Shown here piece by piece: positions 24,701 through 36,719 of a stretch of DNA of 64,000 nt. The DNA lies in contig MZZL01000409.1 of NCBI GenBank assembly GCA_002749535.1, positions 2,062,160 to 2,126,159 on the forward strand, given 5' to 3'. The translations under genes and the position numbers were made by a program. This DNA comes from Apophysomyces variabilis (taxonomy: Eukaryota > Mucoromycota > Mucoromycetes > Mucorales > Mucoraceae). A model generated the notes under the pieces. The model had not been told where the DNA came from. It made no database searches and worked only from the letters and a program-made list of their open reading frames with translations. The first letter of the stretch is position 1, and each line of letters opens with the position of its first letter.

Positions 24701-27700
24701 AAGATATCACGGAGTGGAGCTTTTATTAGGGATGCTTTACCATGAATGCCAACCTTAGATATGTCAATATCGTGCATGGCAATAATTCCAACATGGTAAC
24801 CTTCCTGGAAGCCATTGGAGGCTATGTATTCATTTTCAGTCTGTAAGCACCAAAAAATTGCCTGTATCGCATCATGCTTTGGGTCTGGAAGTCGACCACT
24901 GGCCGAATTTGCTGTGGTAGGTTAACATGAATGGACATCAATAGCTAAAATATAACTTACCATGTATCTCCAAACTAAACAATTCCAGGTAATCTCTGAT
25001 ACGAGTTACTTTGGCTTTTGGTTTGGAAAGGCTATATCGGAAATCATAGGAGTTCGTCAAGTATGATGCATCAAGCTATTCATCATTGGTCATGTGAATA
25101 TTACTAAACGCTTCAGCCTTTTTACCTGCGATCGTCGATTGATCCTTTTTTTCTCTCTTTCCTCGGTATTTTCCTTGAGCCATTCATTGACTTCACGCAC
25201 CGTAGGTGGCTCTTCAGCTAAAGACCAGGTTTTGATACGAGATATTTTCCACAAGTTCTGGTCAATAGCTGTTTCAATACCAGGGTTTTCATCCTGCTCT
25301 TGTAGATGTTGAGCGCTCTTGGAAAGAACCTTAAGTCCTTTGCCAGATGTCGTTTTGGAGAACGATGGTACATCTTTTGGATTACTATAGTAAGGTTCCT
25401 GATAAGTTGCTGCTGGGTTAGCAACCGTGGGAGGTGCCTCGTTATATATGTATTTCCAAGATTTAGTCATCGGTGGAGTTTGTTGCTGACCAGGATTCCG
25501 GATACGCTTGTGTTCTTCAGTTGGAGATAGTGGTACTGGCGGTTTGACATAAAAGGAATCTCTTTTTTCCCTGTCTTCGGCGATTGGAGACCACATCTCT
25601 TGAATGGACCGAGTGAAATAAGCCGGTGTCTCTTCGCTACTGCTAGCTGTATTTCGTCTTTCTAAGTTACTACGTCGGTAGTCCTCCAACCCATCAAGTT
25701 CTGAAGATCTCTGTAATATATCCGTGGAGTATCTCGGTTCCTCACTGATGTCTGCATTAAGAGATGCTTCAGGCATTGGATGATTATTTTGCCCTGATTG
25801 TTCCGGTTCGTAGACACAGTAAGAAGAAAATGGCGTGCCACACCCATGATAATTGGATGTCTGTGATAGGCTACCAATGTTCTTAGAAGACGGTTGTATG
25901 TCACCTTCTTCCTTTCTTTCTGTATCGCTATCACAATCATTATCTAGCGATGAGTAGTATTCTTCAAGCATATTTGCTATTCGCCTATTGTTTTCCACAT
26001 GGATAGACGATTTCAAGCGCCTTAGCTTTTCCTTTTTCTCTTTCTTACTCTTCCCAGTCCATGCTCTCTTCAAAACTTTTCGTAATTTCTCCAAATCAGG
26101 TGCAGAAACATCACCACTTTCTCCAAGATAATTATCGTCATCAACTGCTCCATCGTATTGTGGTATGTTTGCCCTTTTCCTTTTAGCACGGCTAATATAG
26201 GACGTATCAGAGCTTTGCATGCATCAAAACAAAGACGAACCACTTACTTGGATGGTGATGGCGGGATCTCGCTCACACCTACATCGTTAAAAAAGCTATC
26301 ATCTAATCCACGAACCGGCTGAACATGCAAACGACTGATTTGCTCTTGTCTGGCTATTTCAGTCTCAAAATCCAGTTTTCGAGGTCTTTTCGCAAAACAG
26401 TTAAGGACCGATTTAGTGAACCAAATACACGGTGTGATTACCTAAACAAAAGTTCTTCATGATCATAATCGCTATCGCGATCATAGTTCACTGTTAAATG
26501 AGGACGTTGTAATAATGAGGGTTCATGTAGGCTAGGTTCTTTAATCCATTGAGAAATTTCTTTCTCTTCTTCTCCTTCTTGCTCATCCCCATTTTCTAGT
26601 TGTCTTTTTCCATCCTCCTCCTCCAGCATGGCTAAAAGCTCTTCCTGCTGTTCAGATATTTCATTCTCCAAAAAGGACGGAGAATTGATCATATGACGAT
26701 CAACCTGTGTTATAGTTGTTTCGGCTAAATCACGATATCGAGAGGGTGTTGCCATGACTTTTGATAGCAAGAACTTATCTTCAAGGGCTGAATATTGGTA
26801 TCTATCTTCACGTATATCGCGAGAAGATGAGGGAAAAGCATTTTGTTCGTTTTCTTCCGGTTGTTCTGCGGTTCGATACAATGCATCAACGGCCTGAAAC
26901 GCCGTTACAACATTAGGAAACGTCTTTTGCACCTTGGCACTCAAGTTTCCCTCTCTCTCAATCATATCTTGAATCATAGCTCGTAAATCAGCTTCGTTTG
27001 ACCAGGTATTGTCAGGCATGCGCTCTTCGGGTATCGTCTCAGATGAAATGAGGGGATCGCCTCGTGATTCTCTTCGTTTCTGTTCGTCCATCCAGATAGT
27101 AGCTAAAGAGCTGACCAGTTTTTCATGATCAATGTCAAGTTTCGATTCTTTTCCAATAACGGTGTGAATATCACGTTCTTTCAGACTGCGACGGTTCAAG
27201 ATAGATCCCACTGTGATATCAAGCTCAAGCTCGCAATAGCTGGATCGCTCTTGTTCAGATTGATGATCGGGAGAGACTGTTTCTGCTGTATACAAAGGAT
27301 GATCAGCAGGATAAGAATATGATTGACTTAGGTATTTCGCCTTAGGCTCTTCCATTAAGGGTTTTCGAAATTTCAAGGTCATATCTGCACCTTCTTTTGC
27401 CACATGCACCCAGTCCATACCGTACAAGTTATAGTCCATCATAAACTGCAATTCAAATGGTATATGTGCCTCGTACGGTTGATAGGACGTGGCCATTACT
27501 GCACCACTCTGTAAAATGTCAATCGCGTGTTTTTTGTCCCCAGGGTTAAGGAGATATATCTTGAGGAAGGTTTGGTATCCAGCATAATATCCGTAAAAGG
27601 GTACGCCCTTTACTAACATGATAGCAGCAATGTACTGACCATCATTGATCGCTGTTGTTTTGCCTTGTGCAAGACTAAGAGCCTGATTCAATGAGAGACC

Positions 27701-28002
27701 GAACTGGTAAATGTCGTGTAAGATTTGATCGGAATCTTCTGATTTTAATGTATACGGTACAAAGAAATACGGATACACCTAACCAAAGCAGTAGGTTACA
27801 AATGACGCTCTTGTTCGCGACCAATTACCTGATGTACATGCATACATGCTTTTTGACCACCTGGTGTTGAGCCAAAGATCCGAATAACTGGTACTTTCCT
27901 TAAAGGTGCTTCTCCGAATGGACAAAAATGGCGATCTAATGGTCCAGGCTCAGCAAGGTAGTGATCTATGTTTGTAATACGTGTAGAAATGTAGCAGTTC
28001 AT
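21702..28002 (-). CDS. REV3: DNA polymerase zeta catalytic subunit
   Basis: A long multi-exon family B polymerase for translesion synthesis. The N-terminus begins MNCYISTRITNIDHYLAEPG at 28002 and continues into YPYFFVPYTLKSED and the block GVPFYGYYAGYQ, characteristic of Rev3. A long charged, Ser-rich middle region (about 25.1-27.3 kb) is probably disordered. The exonuclease-like region holds DPDLLVGYELHNSSWGY and TGRHMMNVWRLMRSE. Polymerase motifs are DFQSLYPSIMIAYN (about 23.77-23.80 kb), NVTYGYTSATFSGRMP (about 23.26-23.31 kb) and YGDTDSVF (about 23.07-23.10 kb). The C-terminus carries CysA (CLVC...CSSC-type) and CysB (CHNC...CDSLDC), the latter a predicted Fe-S site for accessory subunits. 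One intron (23702..23748) uses a GC donor. Confidence 0.93.
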
Positions 28003-28454
28003 GCGACGGAGACTGTGTGATCCAGAAAACAAAGAAAATCCAAAGAATTTGACTTGTCTTACTTACGGGCACAGAAAAATAAAGGAGACTGATAAAGTAG
28101 TGATAGATCACATCCAATGGCTTTTTACACAAAACAACCTCCTAAGCTTGCGCCTTACAGTATTACCAGAGGTCATTTTATAATGTGTGTTCTTATGTTC
28201 ATGGAAGAAATGGCAAAGATCTCAAAAAAAAATCGGTAGCCAAGGATTTGTCATGGCAACAACGTTCTGGAAAGTATGTCCTTTGCCCCTGGCAGCAACA
28301 CCATCTTCATCAGAGCAACGAACCAAAAAAGGAAATTACGTTATTCTAAGCAAAAATCGCAGAGTTGTTACAGTAATGCTCATTCTTCCATAAGTCTCTT
28401 CATCCACCCAAATTTATGCATGTACACAGCTGCCCTGTGTGTGGATAATTAGTC
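28003..28454. other. Intergenic between REV3 and dehydrogenase gene
   Basis: REV3 upstream region and 3' end of the dehydrogenase gene. No coding signal that I can support. Confidence 0.55.
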
Positions 28455-29512
28455 TCAATGGTCCATACTATAACTGCGCCCAATTTTATCCAGAACATCC
28501 ATAAGAATGGAGTGACTTTTCAGATATTGAGCAAACACTGAATGTTTAGACTAAGGATTGGTTCTTCCACGTTGACCTGATGTAACACACTTAGGGTTAT
28601 TTTATCTTTTCCTTCGTTCAAAATAAACTTACTTTCGATAACTCCAGTGATATCGATATCCCCCTTCTGATCCCGAACCTTTGTTAGATGCCGTAGAAAG
28701 GTTTCTGCAATGATCGAAGGTGCCCCAACAGACTTAGCCAGAGACATCATGTGCCCAACATCCTTTTGTGCTCCCGATATGGGGAAGTTAATTTGGTTAT
28801 AGTATGTTTGTTTGATCATCTTGTCACTGTACAGACTGAAAAGAGAGTTCGGAAACAGAAGCTGCACAAGCTCTTGGAATCTATCTTGACTTAATCCCGA
28901 GGCCTCGGCAAGCGTCAAACTTTCCGTCAGCGAGAGGAGGATGCCGGAAAATAACATATTGCCACATAGTTTGAGTCGTAGTGAGTCGGACGGGTCGTTT
29001 CCGATTTCTACGTGTTTCTTCCCGATGACTGGAATAAGAAGAGGAATGACTACTGAACGCGCGCTAAGAGGACCAGCTATCAACACCGTCAGATCTGCCG
29101 AGGCAGCTTTAGAAGGAGGGCCTAGAATAGGACATGCGACATAGTGCACGTTGGCAGCAGCAGTTTTCTCATATATTCTTGTGGCTGTCGTAGGAGAGAT
29201 GGTCGATTGATCTACAAAAATCGTTCCTGGTTGCAGATTGGCGCCAAGTAACTTATCGATCGTTTCTTCTACCGCTTCATCATCAAACAAGCAGGAAAAT
29301 ATGATATCCGACCTGGCACATGCCTCTACCGATTCTGCAATTGCCACTTCATGGGATTTCTGTACGTCAATCGCTTTTGCTTTTGTTCGATTATAGACTA
29401 AAAGAGGCGGATAACCGCTTTCTTCGAGATGATCTGCAATATGGCCGGAGATGGGTGCTCCCATAGCACCCAGACCAATGTAGGCACACTGTCTGGTAGG
29501 GTTGCCAAGCAT
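28455..29512 (-). CDS. Beta-hydroxyacid dehydrogenase (6PGDH/HIBADH-like)
   Basis: Exon 28633..29512 and exon 28455..28537 (intron with gtaagt donor and cattcag acceptor) give 963 nt and 320 residues. The N-terminal Rossmann motif is GLGAMGAPISGHIA. The Asp-x-Ser-Thr substrate loop reads FVDQSTISP, and the catalytic lysine motif reads LRLKLCGNMLFSG with Lys and Asn spaced as in the family. The family covers 3-hydroxyisobutyrate, tartronate semialdehyde and glyoxylate/succinic semialdehyde reductases, using NAD(P). Nothing in the sequence fixes the substrate. The usual Gly-Gly of the substrate-binding block is replaced by ILGPPSKAAS, so activity may differ from classic HIBADH. Confidence 0.85.
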
Positions 29513-32500
29513 TATATTACGGAGGATAAAGGAGAAAAGACCCGCTTTTTATTCCTCAGATATTGTGGGAAAATTCTTTAAACTGATGTTACACAGAGTT
29601 GGAACAGGCAGACCCAAATCCTATAAATGTGATCCTTCTTAACGTAGCGAGATAGATGGTCACTGATACGCTTATTGAAGTTACCACACACCAATGACCA
29701 ACTTTTTGTATGATGTATTTTTGCGCCAATAGGAAAGCGTAGCACCGATAACGAGAGAAAAAATAACGCAGCAGTGAGACCAGTCAAACGTCTATTAACA
29801 GATATTGCTGCAAAGCGGAAATATACTACTGATAGCTTCTGTATAATAATCGGATTATAGCCTTTCAGTCTGTTGAGCGGGAACAAACATTGCGCAGCTA
29901 TGGAAAGCAAATTGCTTTGCTTAAGCTAAACATACTGGGATTGACGCACTTGCCCAAGGCAACTTTCATGCCCATAAGTTCAACGAACGGTGGGAGAGGT
30001 AAGTCACCATTGCATCATTTAAGTTTTATTGCAGTAATTCTTTTATCTGATAAACGCATATTCTCTATCTAAGCCCCTGCGATCCAGCCTTAAGTACACA
30101 GTTTAGGAAGCAACCGGAAAACGATATTCACTTAAGCTTCCAAAAAGATTTAAATCGCTCTCTGAAACTGAAGCGGCCAGTCTTGAAGCATTTATTCAAG
30201 GAATCACAGATGCCATTCAAAGCAATGTATTTTGATCAAAAGAGACTACCGATACAAAGGAAAGCTGGAAGTTTGCGATACTGCCTGTTTACGGCTTTCA
30301 GATGCGAGACATTACCATCAACAGGCAAGTAGTGATATGCCTTCTGGTTCAGAATGACAAGAAGTGGGTTGTTTCATCGCCTCAATGACAAGCACGATAT
30401 AAAAAAAAAAGGCCCTTTCGTAATTGCTTATGGTAATTGACTTTTGCACATTCAATGCATGGGCACGTAACTGCGGTTAAGGAAAACTATAATCAACGGA
30501 TTAAAACTTCAACCTCTTGGGAAAAAAGGGATGCTTAAGTTTATGGTGTCCATTTCTAGTCTCTTATCTATTCTGACAGTCGCCGACATATCTCGTTATG
30601 GTTGGCGAAGATTTGACTTCGCGAATATACCCGTATTGACGCAAAAAAAAGCTCGAAAAAATTAAGGAAAGGCCCGATTGCAAGCGGTCAACAAGGCCCG
30701 AGAATTGCATGTTGTATTGGTTTGTACAATACGAATCACGCCAGGTAGCATACTGAAATCAGGATCATACGGCTGCGATGAACATGCGAGATGTTTTTAT
30801 AGTTGATGAGCGATAAGAATGAAAGACCACAAGGGCTCCGGTGACATAGCTGCAATTCAAAGCTATAGAAAGAATGACTATACTAACCCTGAGTTTGCTG
30901 TAAGGACGTTAATGAATATTCATGTTCGGCCAATTCGGATGACAATTTCCACACTTACGATGGATAACATGACTTCCGCACAATGGGTGGGTATTTTTTC
31001 CTACATCAACAAACCATTTTGAGGATTTAGCTGGAAGGTAGCATGCTTTGTCTTGTTCCCAACGTTGGAACCATGTTATTAACCGAGAAACAGAATTACC
31101 TTGTTGCATGACATGGCGAACAAACCTGTTACCAAGCGATCTACAATTTTCGGTATACTTAGTTAAAATAAACAAGAAAGCAAGATATATTACTTGACAA
31201 GTTTCGTAAGTAAGCTAATGTTTATTTCTATCAATAATTTACCAATGGAGCTGAAACAACAGAAACGCATCAACATTGAATGCTATTTTTGGCCAAACAG
31301 AAAAATCAGAGTTGGCTTTTATGTATACATGCGGTAGGCGTACGTCAGACTTTATTTCAATCTACAGCAGCAGATACGCTAAATCCTGTACGTCAGGTCG
31401 CACCTTGTTTGGATCGAGTATTATATACACCCACATTTCTTGTAACTACTCGATTATTAACTATGTCATTAAGCAGAACATCATTTGTTTATGCTCTGAT
31501 AGAATGAAATACTTCAAGATCTGTAATGCAGATGCAACATACCGTAAACATACTAAAGAAGATATTTCTCAATATCTCGGCACTGTTGCACGCATCTCGT
31601 GTATTGGAATCTGAGATAGGTTATACAACCTAGTCGTCGCTAATAATGTGCTTTCTTCTGTATTTGCTAATTCGTTTACAGCCGGTCTATGGACTGCTTC
31701 CAAATTTTTACCAGGGTAACCAATGACTGGTACCCATCCAACTAAAACTTTATTGGTTTATGGCTGTTCACCGTATTTATAGCTAAGAGAATTGGTTGTT
31801 TTGCCGTTGCCGAATTTAATGATACTCGAATGGAGATTAGCACCACCATTCCATAGTCACGTTAATCCTTTGCTACTAGGTTACTAGCTTTCTATTCAAT
31901 TGTCGTTGAACTGTGAAGTTGTCTTATACGCTTGATAGATCCAATGTGCATCATAGAGCTATACATGCATAGACTTGCTTTTCTGTTTGCGTTTTGTTTC
32001 AGTCAGCCACATGTAGAAATTCACAGCAACAAACCGTAACAGTGATCATTTAGGTCTCCCATTGGACGGAGTTTAATTTTCATGGGAACTAGTTTTATTC
32101 TTCTTTGGTCTGCAGCAGTAAGAGTTATTCTAACAATGACTCATGAGAGAAGTAGAAGAGAAGACCTTTCTGGTTAAAGTGTTTTGTTTTTTGAACTCCC
32201 TTATCCTTGCGCTGGAAAAGAAGAGCTATCTTAAGAAACATTATAGACCAGAACGCTTACGAATAGTCATATCAAGCGTCGTTTATATCATTATCCGGTA
32301 TCGGGCCGGTTTCTTTTATCGTGTCACAATTTGCTATGGTTATATTTACGAACATTCAGTCTATCTCAGGCCTTATTTGGATATCTTTGGCCTATCAATT
32401 CCATGTCACGAGTGGAGCAAGGTGCGGAAGCAGTTGGATAACTAATCCGGACAAGAATTCGATGTGGACGTTAGCCGAGATGGCTTATTCTTGGAGTACA

Positions 32501-34064
32501 GCCTATTTAACTAGGGTTAACCTGGGAGCGCTATATACAGTGGATGCCTCATTTTGCGGAAGGAAAAAGCTGTAAGTTGTGAATTACTTCGCTCATTAAG
32601 CGTCGCCATGAATAAACAAGCATAAGCTTTTTTGGATGAATTATTTATACAATACACTCACGCTCTTTTCTTGATCAGTTTTATAAGGTTTAATGAAATA
32701 CTAGAAACAATGAGAGAAGACGAGATTGATTGACAGTTATGTAAAGCGATTCTTGGGGAAGAGGGAAAAGCGGAATGCCCTAGTCCTGTCTGTCAAATAC
32801 TTGTATTTTGAACGGAGAAGATAGACTTTTGGTATGTCTTTCTATGGCGGTGGTACAAAGTGCGTTTGACTTCGGCCTGGTCACGTAGCGTGTCATAAGC
32901 ATTATAAACCTCTGGATAAAATCAAACAGTCAGCGGTAACCATAGCAGCATCATGACATAGAGCATACCCTCGGAAAAAAGAGAAAGGTCACGCCACCAA
33001 CATCACCAGAAAATGACGACTATCTTTGACATAAACCAGTTGGTCTGTAAGATACAAGAAAACCGTTGAATATTCCTCTCTTTAAGTTACGCCCAATCGC
33101 AAGCTACAAAACAAAATTGAAAAACGAATCTGTTCCGAACGAATGCCAGTCCCGCATATATCGGGTATTCTGCAGCAGCCTTATTCGGGAAAAGCGAGTC
33201 CTACAACGGGAAGCTCAGTTATACAACATAGATCACTCCAATTGGCAATCGTTCCCATTTGTCATGTTACCATTGTGCTATTTTCTATTTTTTTTAGTCT
33301 CTTCTCACGGAAGCTCTACCGAATATAAGAAACAGGGAAAGACTCCATAAGCTAAATAAGAATAAAGATGCAAAATTTCGGTAATATGCCAAGGAGAAAA
33401 CAAGTCTACAACAGCCTGCGGCTATGTAAGATTTGCGCATTCTCCCAATGCATCAATCTATTAAAATGGCGTAGGTAACCAGATGGAAAAGAAAGTTTCT
33501 TTTTGCTCTTTTCCCGAATAACCGAGTGATCATCGGATAGAGTTGCTACTATCGAGTCCAAATAGCACAGGATAGCACTTTCAGCCTAAAATCAGCAGAC
33601 AAAAGGTTGATCGCACAATTCGTTGCACAAAGGCCAACATCGTGGCACGGATATGACGCGTGTTGGCTGACCGCAACGCATACGAGGGGCGTGTGGGCTA
33701 AGGAATAGGGAATAGAAAGAAGACGCCCTTGTCTTCCAGTCATTCTTACGGCACCTTTCATTGACCAATATAATCGGACATGGAAGTATTAAAAGCATTA
33801 CTTTTTTTTTCTTCAATTTTCATTTTTGCATATATTACTGCTTACTTCAGAGACAATTTGTAATTCATGCAATAATGAAAGTTTTTTGTTGTTGAGAGAG
33901 GGTGATAAATGTGAGGACAAGTGGAGGATGGAGAAAGTGGAGCATATTAAAAACAGAAGCAAGGGATGAAGTGTTTAGGGGCATATACATTAAAGGAAGC
34001 ATAGACAAGGAAGAGGGGTGTTTTAGAATAAGAAAGAGTAGGGGAAGGAAGAAAAGCAAAGACA
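29513..34064. other. Gene-poor region with eroded coding fragments
   Basis: No intact gene. Several stretches look like decayed coding sequence. On the plus strand at about 30.1-30.39 kb the frame reads RYSLKLPKRFKSLSETEAAS, later LPVYGFQMRDITINRQVVIC, broken by stops. On the minus strand at about 31.6-31.76 kb it reads VGWVPVIGYPGKNLEAVHRP. A minus-strand frame at 30909-31175 contains KCGNCHPNWPN. None could be tied to a family. The region is probably old transposon debris plus upstream sequence of the dehydrogenase gene. Confidence 0.45.
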
Positions 34065-35378
34065 CTATAGCACATCCACACGCGACGTCTTTTTGCCGCC
34101 CATGATATTCTTGAAACCACTCCACCATCGACTTACAGTAGAAGAGTTATTAGACGAGGAAGGAGCGTTTTTCTTGGATTCACTGTCGGACTTGGACCGT
34201 CCAAACGAAAAGAAAGATCGCCTACGGGACGTCGAAGGATTGCATGGATCGGTTGTATCAGGCTTTTTTGACTTGAACAGACCTCTGATAGCTGATGTGA
34301 GAGATGTATGAGAGGGAGGAGGCGTGGCTGCTGGTTGAGGAAGTTGATCTGGTAAAGATTCGGCATGCGGGTCGTCAGTTGTGTGTTTCCGTCCAAACCA
34401 CGAACGAGGACTTGAAAAGAAGGATGATTTAGAATCCTTTGGTAAGAGTGGACTTGTTTCGTTGATGCTTTCTGCTTTGGAATTTCTTCGGAAAAAGTCT
34501 CTAACAGCCCGATATGCTGATGATGAAATGGATAATGATGATGAGGTGGATGCAGATGAGGATGATGTGCTGTTCGCGCCTGATAAACCCAATTTAGCCG
34601 AGATAAACGCTTTTGACGCGTCGACGAAACTTCTTGTTTCATTTGATGAGGTTGGGGTAGAGGATGAGGGGGACGTTTCGCCACTGAACAGCTCCCTGAG
34701 TGACTGGACCGTGCCCTTCCTGATCTCCAGACTTGGTAATCGTTCAGAAGGAGTAGCACTATCGGATTTGGATGTGGATGAAAACAATGATCGGAGGGAT
34801 TGGACAGTGCCTCCTTGGACAGAATTCAGCAGTGTTGCTCCACTCGTGGTTGATTCGCTTCTACTTCGAACGGAGGGCGATTGTGTCGAACGGATTGAGT
34901 GACAAGCACTATCCTGCTCGAACGTCGTACTGGATGCTTTACTACTAGCGACGGAAGGTGTCCCGCGCATACGGACTACATCACGAGGATCCGCTTCGGC
35001 CACCGGCAGAAAATGACAGTCGTTGTGAAACGGGAATGCAAGTGGACGAGGACATGAGTACACCAGGTCCGGGTTGCGAGGCGGCTGATGCTGCTTAGTC
35101 CGATTAGAAGATTTCTTTTTGGGTGGAGGGGGAGATAGGGTTGTAACGGAATCAGCTGTTATGCTTTCTGTTGGTTCACTGATGATAGATGATGATGATG
35201 TTGTTTCTGCAGCTGAACTTGCATGTTCCGTTGTGGGAGAAGTGGAAGTGGAGGAGTTATAGCCGCTGTCAACTCCTGATGTAGTGGATGAAAAGGATGG
35301 TTTCTTTTTCGTGGAGTTAACCCTATTACGTCGTAGCACTTCATAACGTTCATATCTTGAACTTGAAGCGTGAAACAT
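34065..35378 (-). CDS. Ser-rich protein with repeated short amphipathic motifs, unknown function
   Basis: A single exon of 437 codons. The first ATG is at 35378 (MFHASSSRYERYEV); upstream codons in frame begin only with a non-ATG. Composition is dominated by Ser and Thr with Lys/Arg patches, predicted mostly disordered. Short amphipathic segments recur between Ser-rich spacers: TVQSLRSLFSS, TVQSLRELFSG, AYRAVRDFFRR, SLTSAIRGLFKS and a terminal WWSGFKNIMGGKK. The shared pattern is hydrophobic-x-x-hydrophobic-Arg-x-hydrophobic-Phe. No catalytic domain is seen. Such spaced motifs could be docking sites or membrane-binding helices; that is inference. Composition bias gives long mirror frames on the opposite strand. 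Confidence 0.7.
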   Translation of the reverse strand: MFHASSSRYERYEVLRRNRVNSTKKKPSFSSTTSGVDSGYNSSTSTSPTTEHASSAAETTSSSSIISEPTESITADSVTTLSPPPPKKKSSNRTKQHQPPRNPDLVYSCPRPLAFPFHNDCHFLPVAEADPRDVVRMRGTPSVASSKASSTTFEQDSACHSIRSTQSPSVRSRSESTTSGATLLNSVQGGTVQSLRSLFSSTSKSDSATPSERLPSLEIRKGTVQSLRELFSGETSPSSSTPTSSNETRSFVDASKAFISAKLGLSGANSTSSSSASTSSSLSISSSAYRAVRDFFRRNSKAESINETSPLLPKDSKSSFFSSPRSWFGRKHTTDDPHAESLPDQLPQPAATPPPSHTSLTSAIRGLFKSKKPDTTDPCNPSTSRRRSFFSFGRSKSDSESKKNAPSSSNNSSTVSRWWSGFKNIMGGKKTSRVDVL

Positions 35379-35823
35379 TGTACCAAGAAAGAAGGCAAGA
35401 AGAAAAAGAGAAATATATACTAATGAGAAAAAGAGAGAAATGGAAGCAAACAATAATGAGACTATTTTTTAAATCTCCCTTTCCCTTGACTGTTGCACGA
35501 ACCTATTGCTAAACCAAAAAGGTGCACGACACACACACACATACAGATATAACACACATACACACAAACAACGATGAGGTCAATCTGGGATACTTTTTTC
35601 CTTTTCCTTTTTTCTCCTCTTCCCAATTTAAGGTTCCCCTATACTAAACAGATCCGGAATGCTTCTTTACTTTTTCATCCATTTTGACATGCATAGCAAC
35701 GGCACACATTCATTTGATATTTTTTTTTAGTAGCATAGCGAAATTAGGCAACACAAAACCCCGACTTGTAGCCATGTGTTTCATTGCCCCTTTTCCTTGG
35801 ATCAGGTCATGCATACCATCCGA
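35379..35823. other. Intergenic, with CA-rich microsatellite
   Basis: Upstream region of the Ser-rich gene, including an imperfect CA repeat at about 35528-35572 and pyrimidine-rich tracts. Its other end is the 3' flank of the claudin-like gene. Confidence 0.6.
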
Positions 35824-36719
35824 TCAATCAATTCGCTCATAATGATACTCTGGTGGTCCCAATAAGGCCGCCAGGGTTAATGCCAAAGCGATCGTCAAAC
35901 TACTGCACCAGGTCACCGCAGCAAGGATGAAGGATAGATCATAACGTGTACCTGCAACGAAAATTGTACTTGTACTGAATAGATACGCAACGACAAACAT
36001 CGCCACGGCAGCCGGGATAGCTAAAATGAAATTCTTCGTTAATCCAAATAGGAAGAGACGCTGACTTGGTTGTTGCCAAAAAAAACCAACGTGGCTTACC
36101 ATGAAGCACAAGCATGCTGATCAACCAATCAACGTCTTGGTTAGAGATTCTGTCAAACCAAAAGGTCCTTTCGCTTACCCTGCCACGAGTTTCCATCCTC
36201 GCTCTCTTTTCCTACGATTACTACACATGGTTCCCAATAACGCCACGAGGGTCAATGTTCCAATCACTCCGGATAAAATCATGCCTGCGCCGGCCACTTG
36301 CCTATCTTACTCAGCAAAAAAGAACACATCTATTTGTAAAAACTACTATACCAAAGTGGGCAAAATCCTTCTATTACAGCCCACTTCCATAGTTAATATC
36401 AACCTCCAAACGCAAATCTTTCCTTTCTTTTCTCTTTTTCTGACCTTCTCTACAATCGTCTTGCTCTTCACGAGGGAATGGTCGACATTCACCTGTCAAA
36501 CTGTGACAAAGTCGAAATAACCCATAGTTGATTTCGGAATAGAATGGCCTCGGTACAACGAAGACAAGCCTACCCAACGACCATTGACATCAGTTCTGAC
36601 CCTCCATTCCACATGTCCATGAAGATGGTTTACCATTTTGGAAGAAACAAAGCTGTCAGGTTTACTGCATAACTACAGCAAAAGAGAAAAAACACAACGA
36701 CGTATCCCAACAACGACAT
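35824..36719 (-). CDS. Claudin/PMP22/Sur7-like four-span membrane protein
   Basis: Six exons (36634..36719, 36445..36569, 36352..36370, 36179..36301, 36100..36149, 35824..36020) total exactly 600 nt and 199 residues. The first hydrophobic segment (MSLLGYVVVFFLFCCSYAV) is followed by a loop with PKW, NYGLFRLC and two further cysteines (ECRPFP, DCREEGFCPLW). This resembles the W-GLF-C-C first loop of claudin-like proteins. Three more hydrophobic segments follow: AGAGMILSGVIGTLTLVALLG, the AIPAAVAMFVVAYLF segment and a C-terminal one ending near LGPPEYHYERID. Fungal relatives include Sur7 and PalI-like cortex proteins. Function is inferred only at family level. The third exon is only 19 nt. Confidence 0.75.
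36352..36370 (-). other. 19-nt microexon of the claudin-like gene
   Basis: The sequence is flanked by TAATAG on its 5' side and GTATAG on its 3' side. Including it gives DCREEGFCPLWQVAGAGM across the junctions, restoring a conserved-looking cysteine and tryptophan and the frame. Without it, the total length is no longer a multiple of three. Confidence 0.65.

Noticed and set aside
34381..34902. Long plus-strand frame rich in Asp/Glu
   Set aside because: It is the mirror of the Ser-rich minus-strand gene; codon bias of Ser-rich DNA creates it. No start context or motif supports it.
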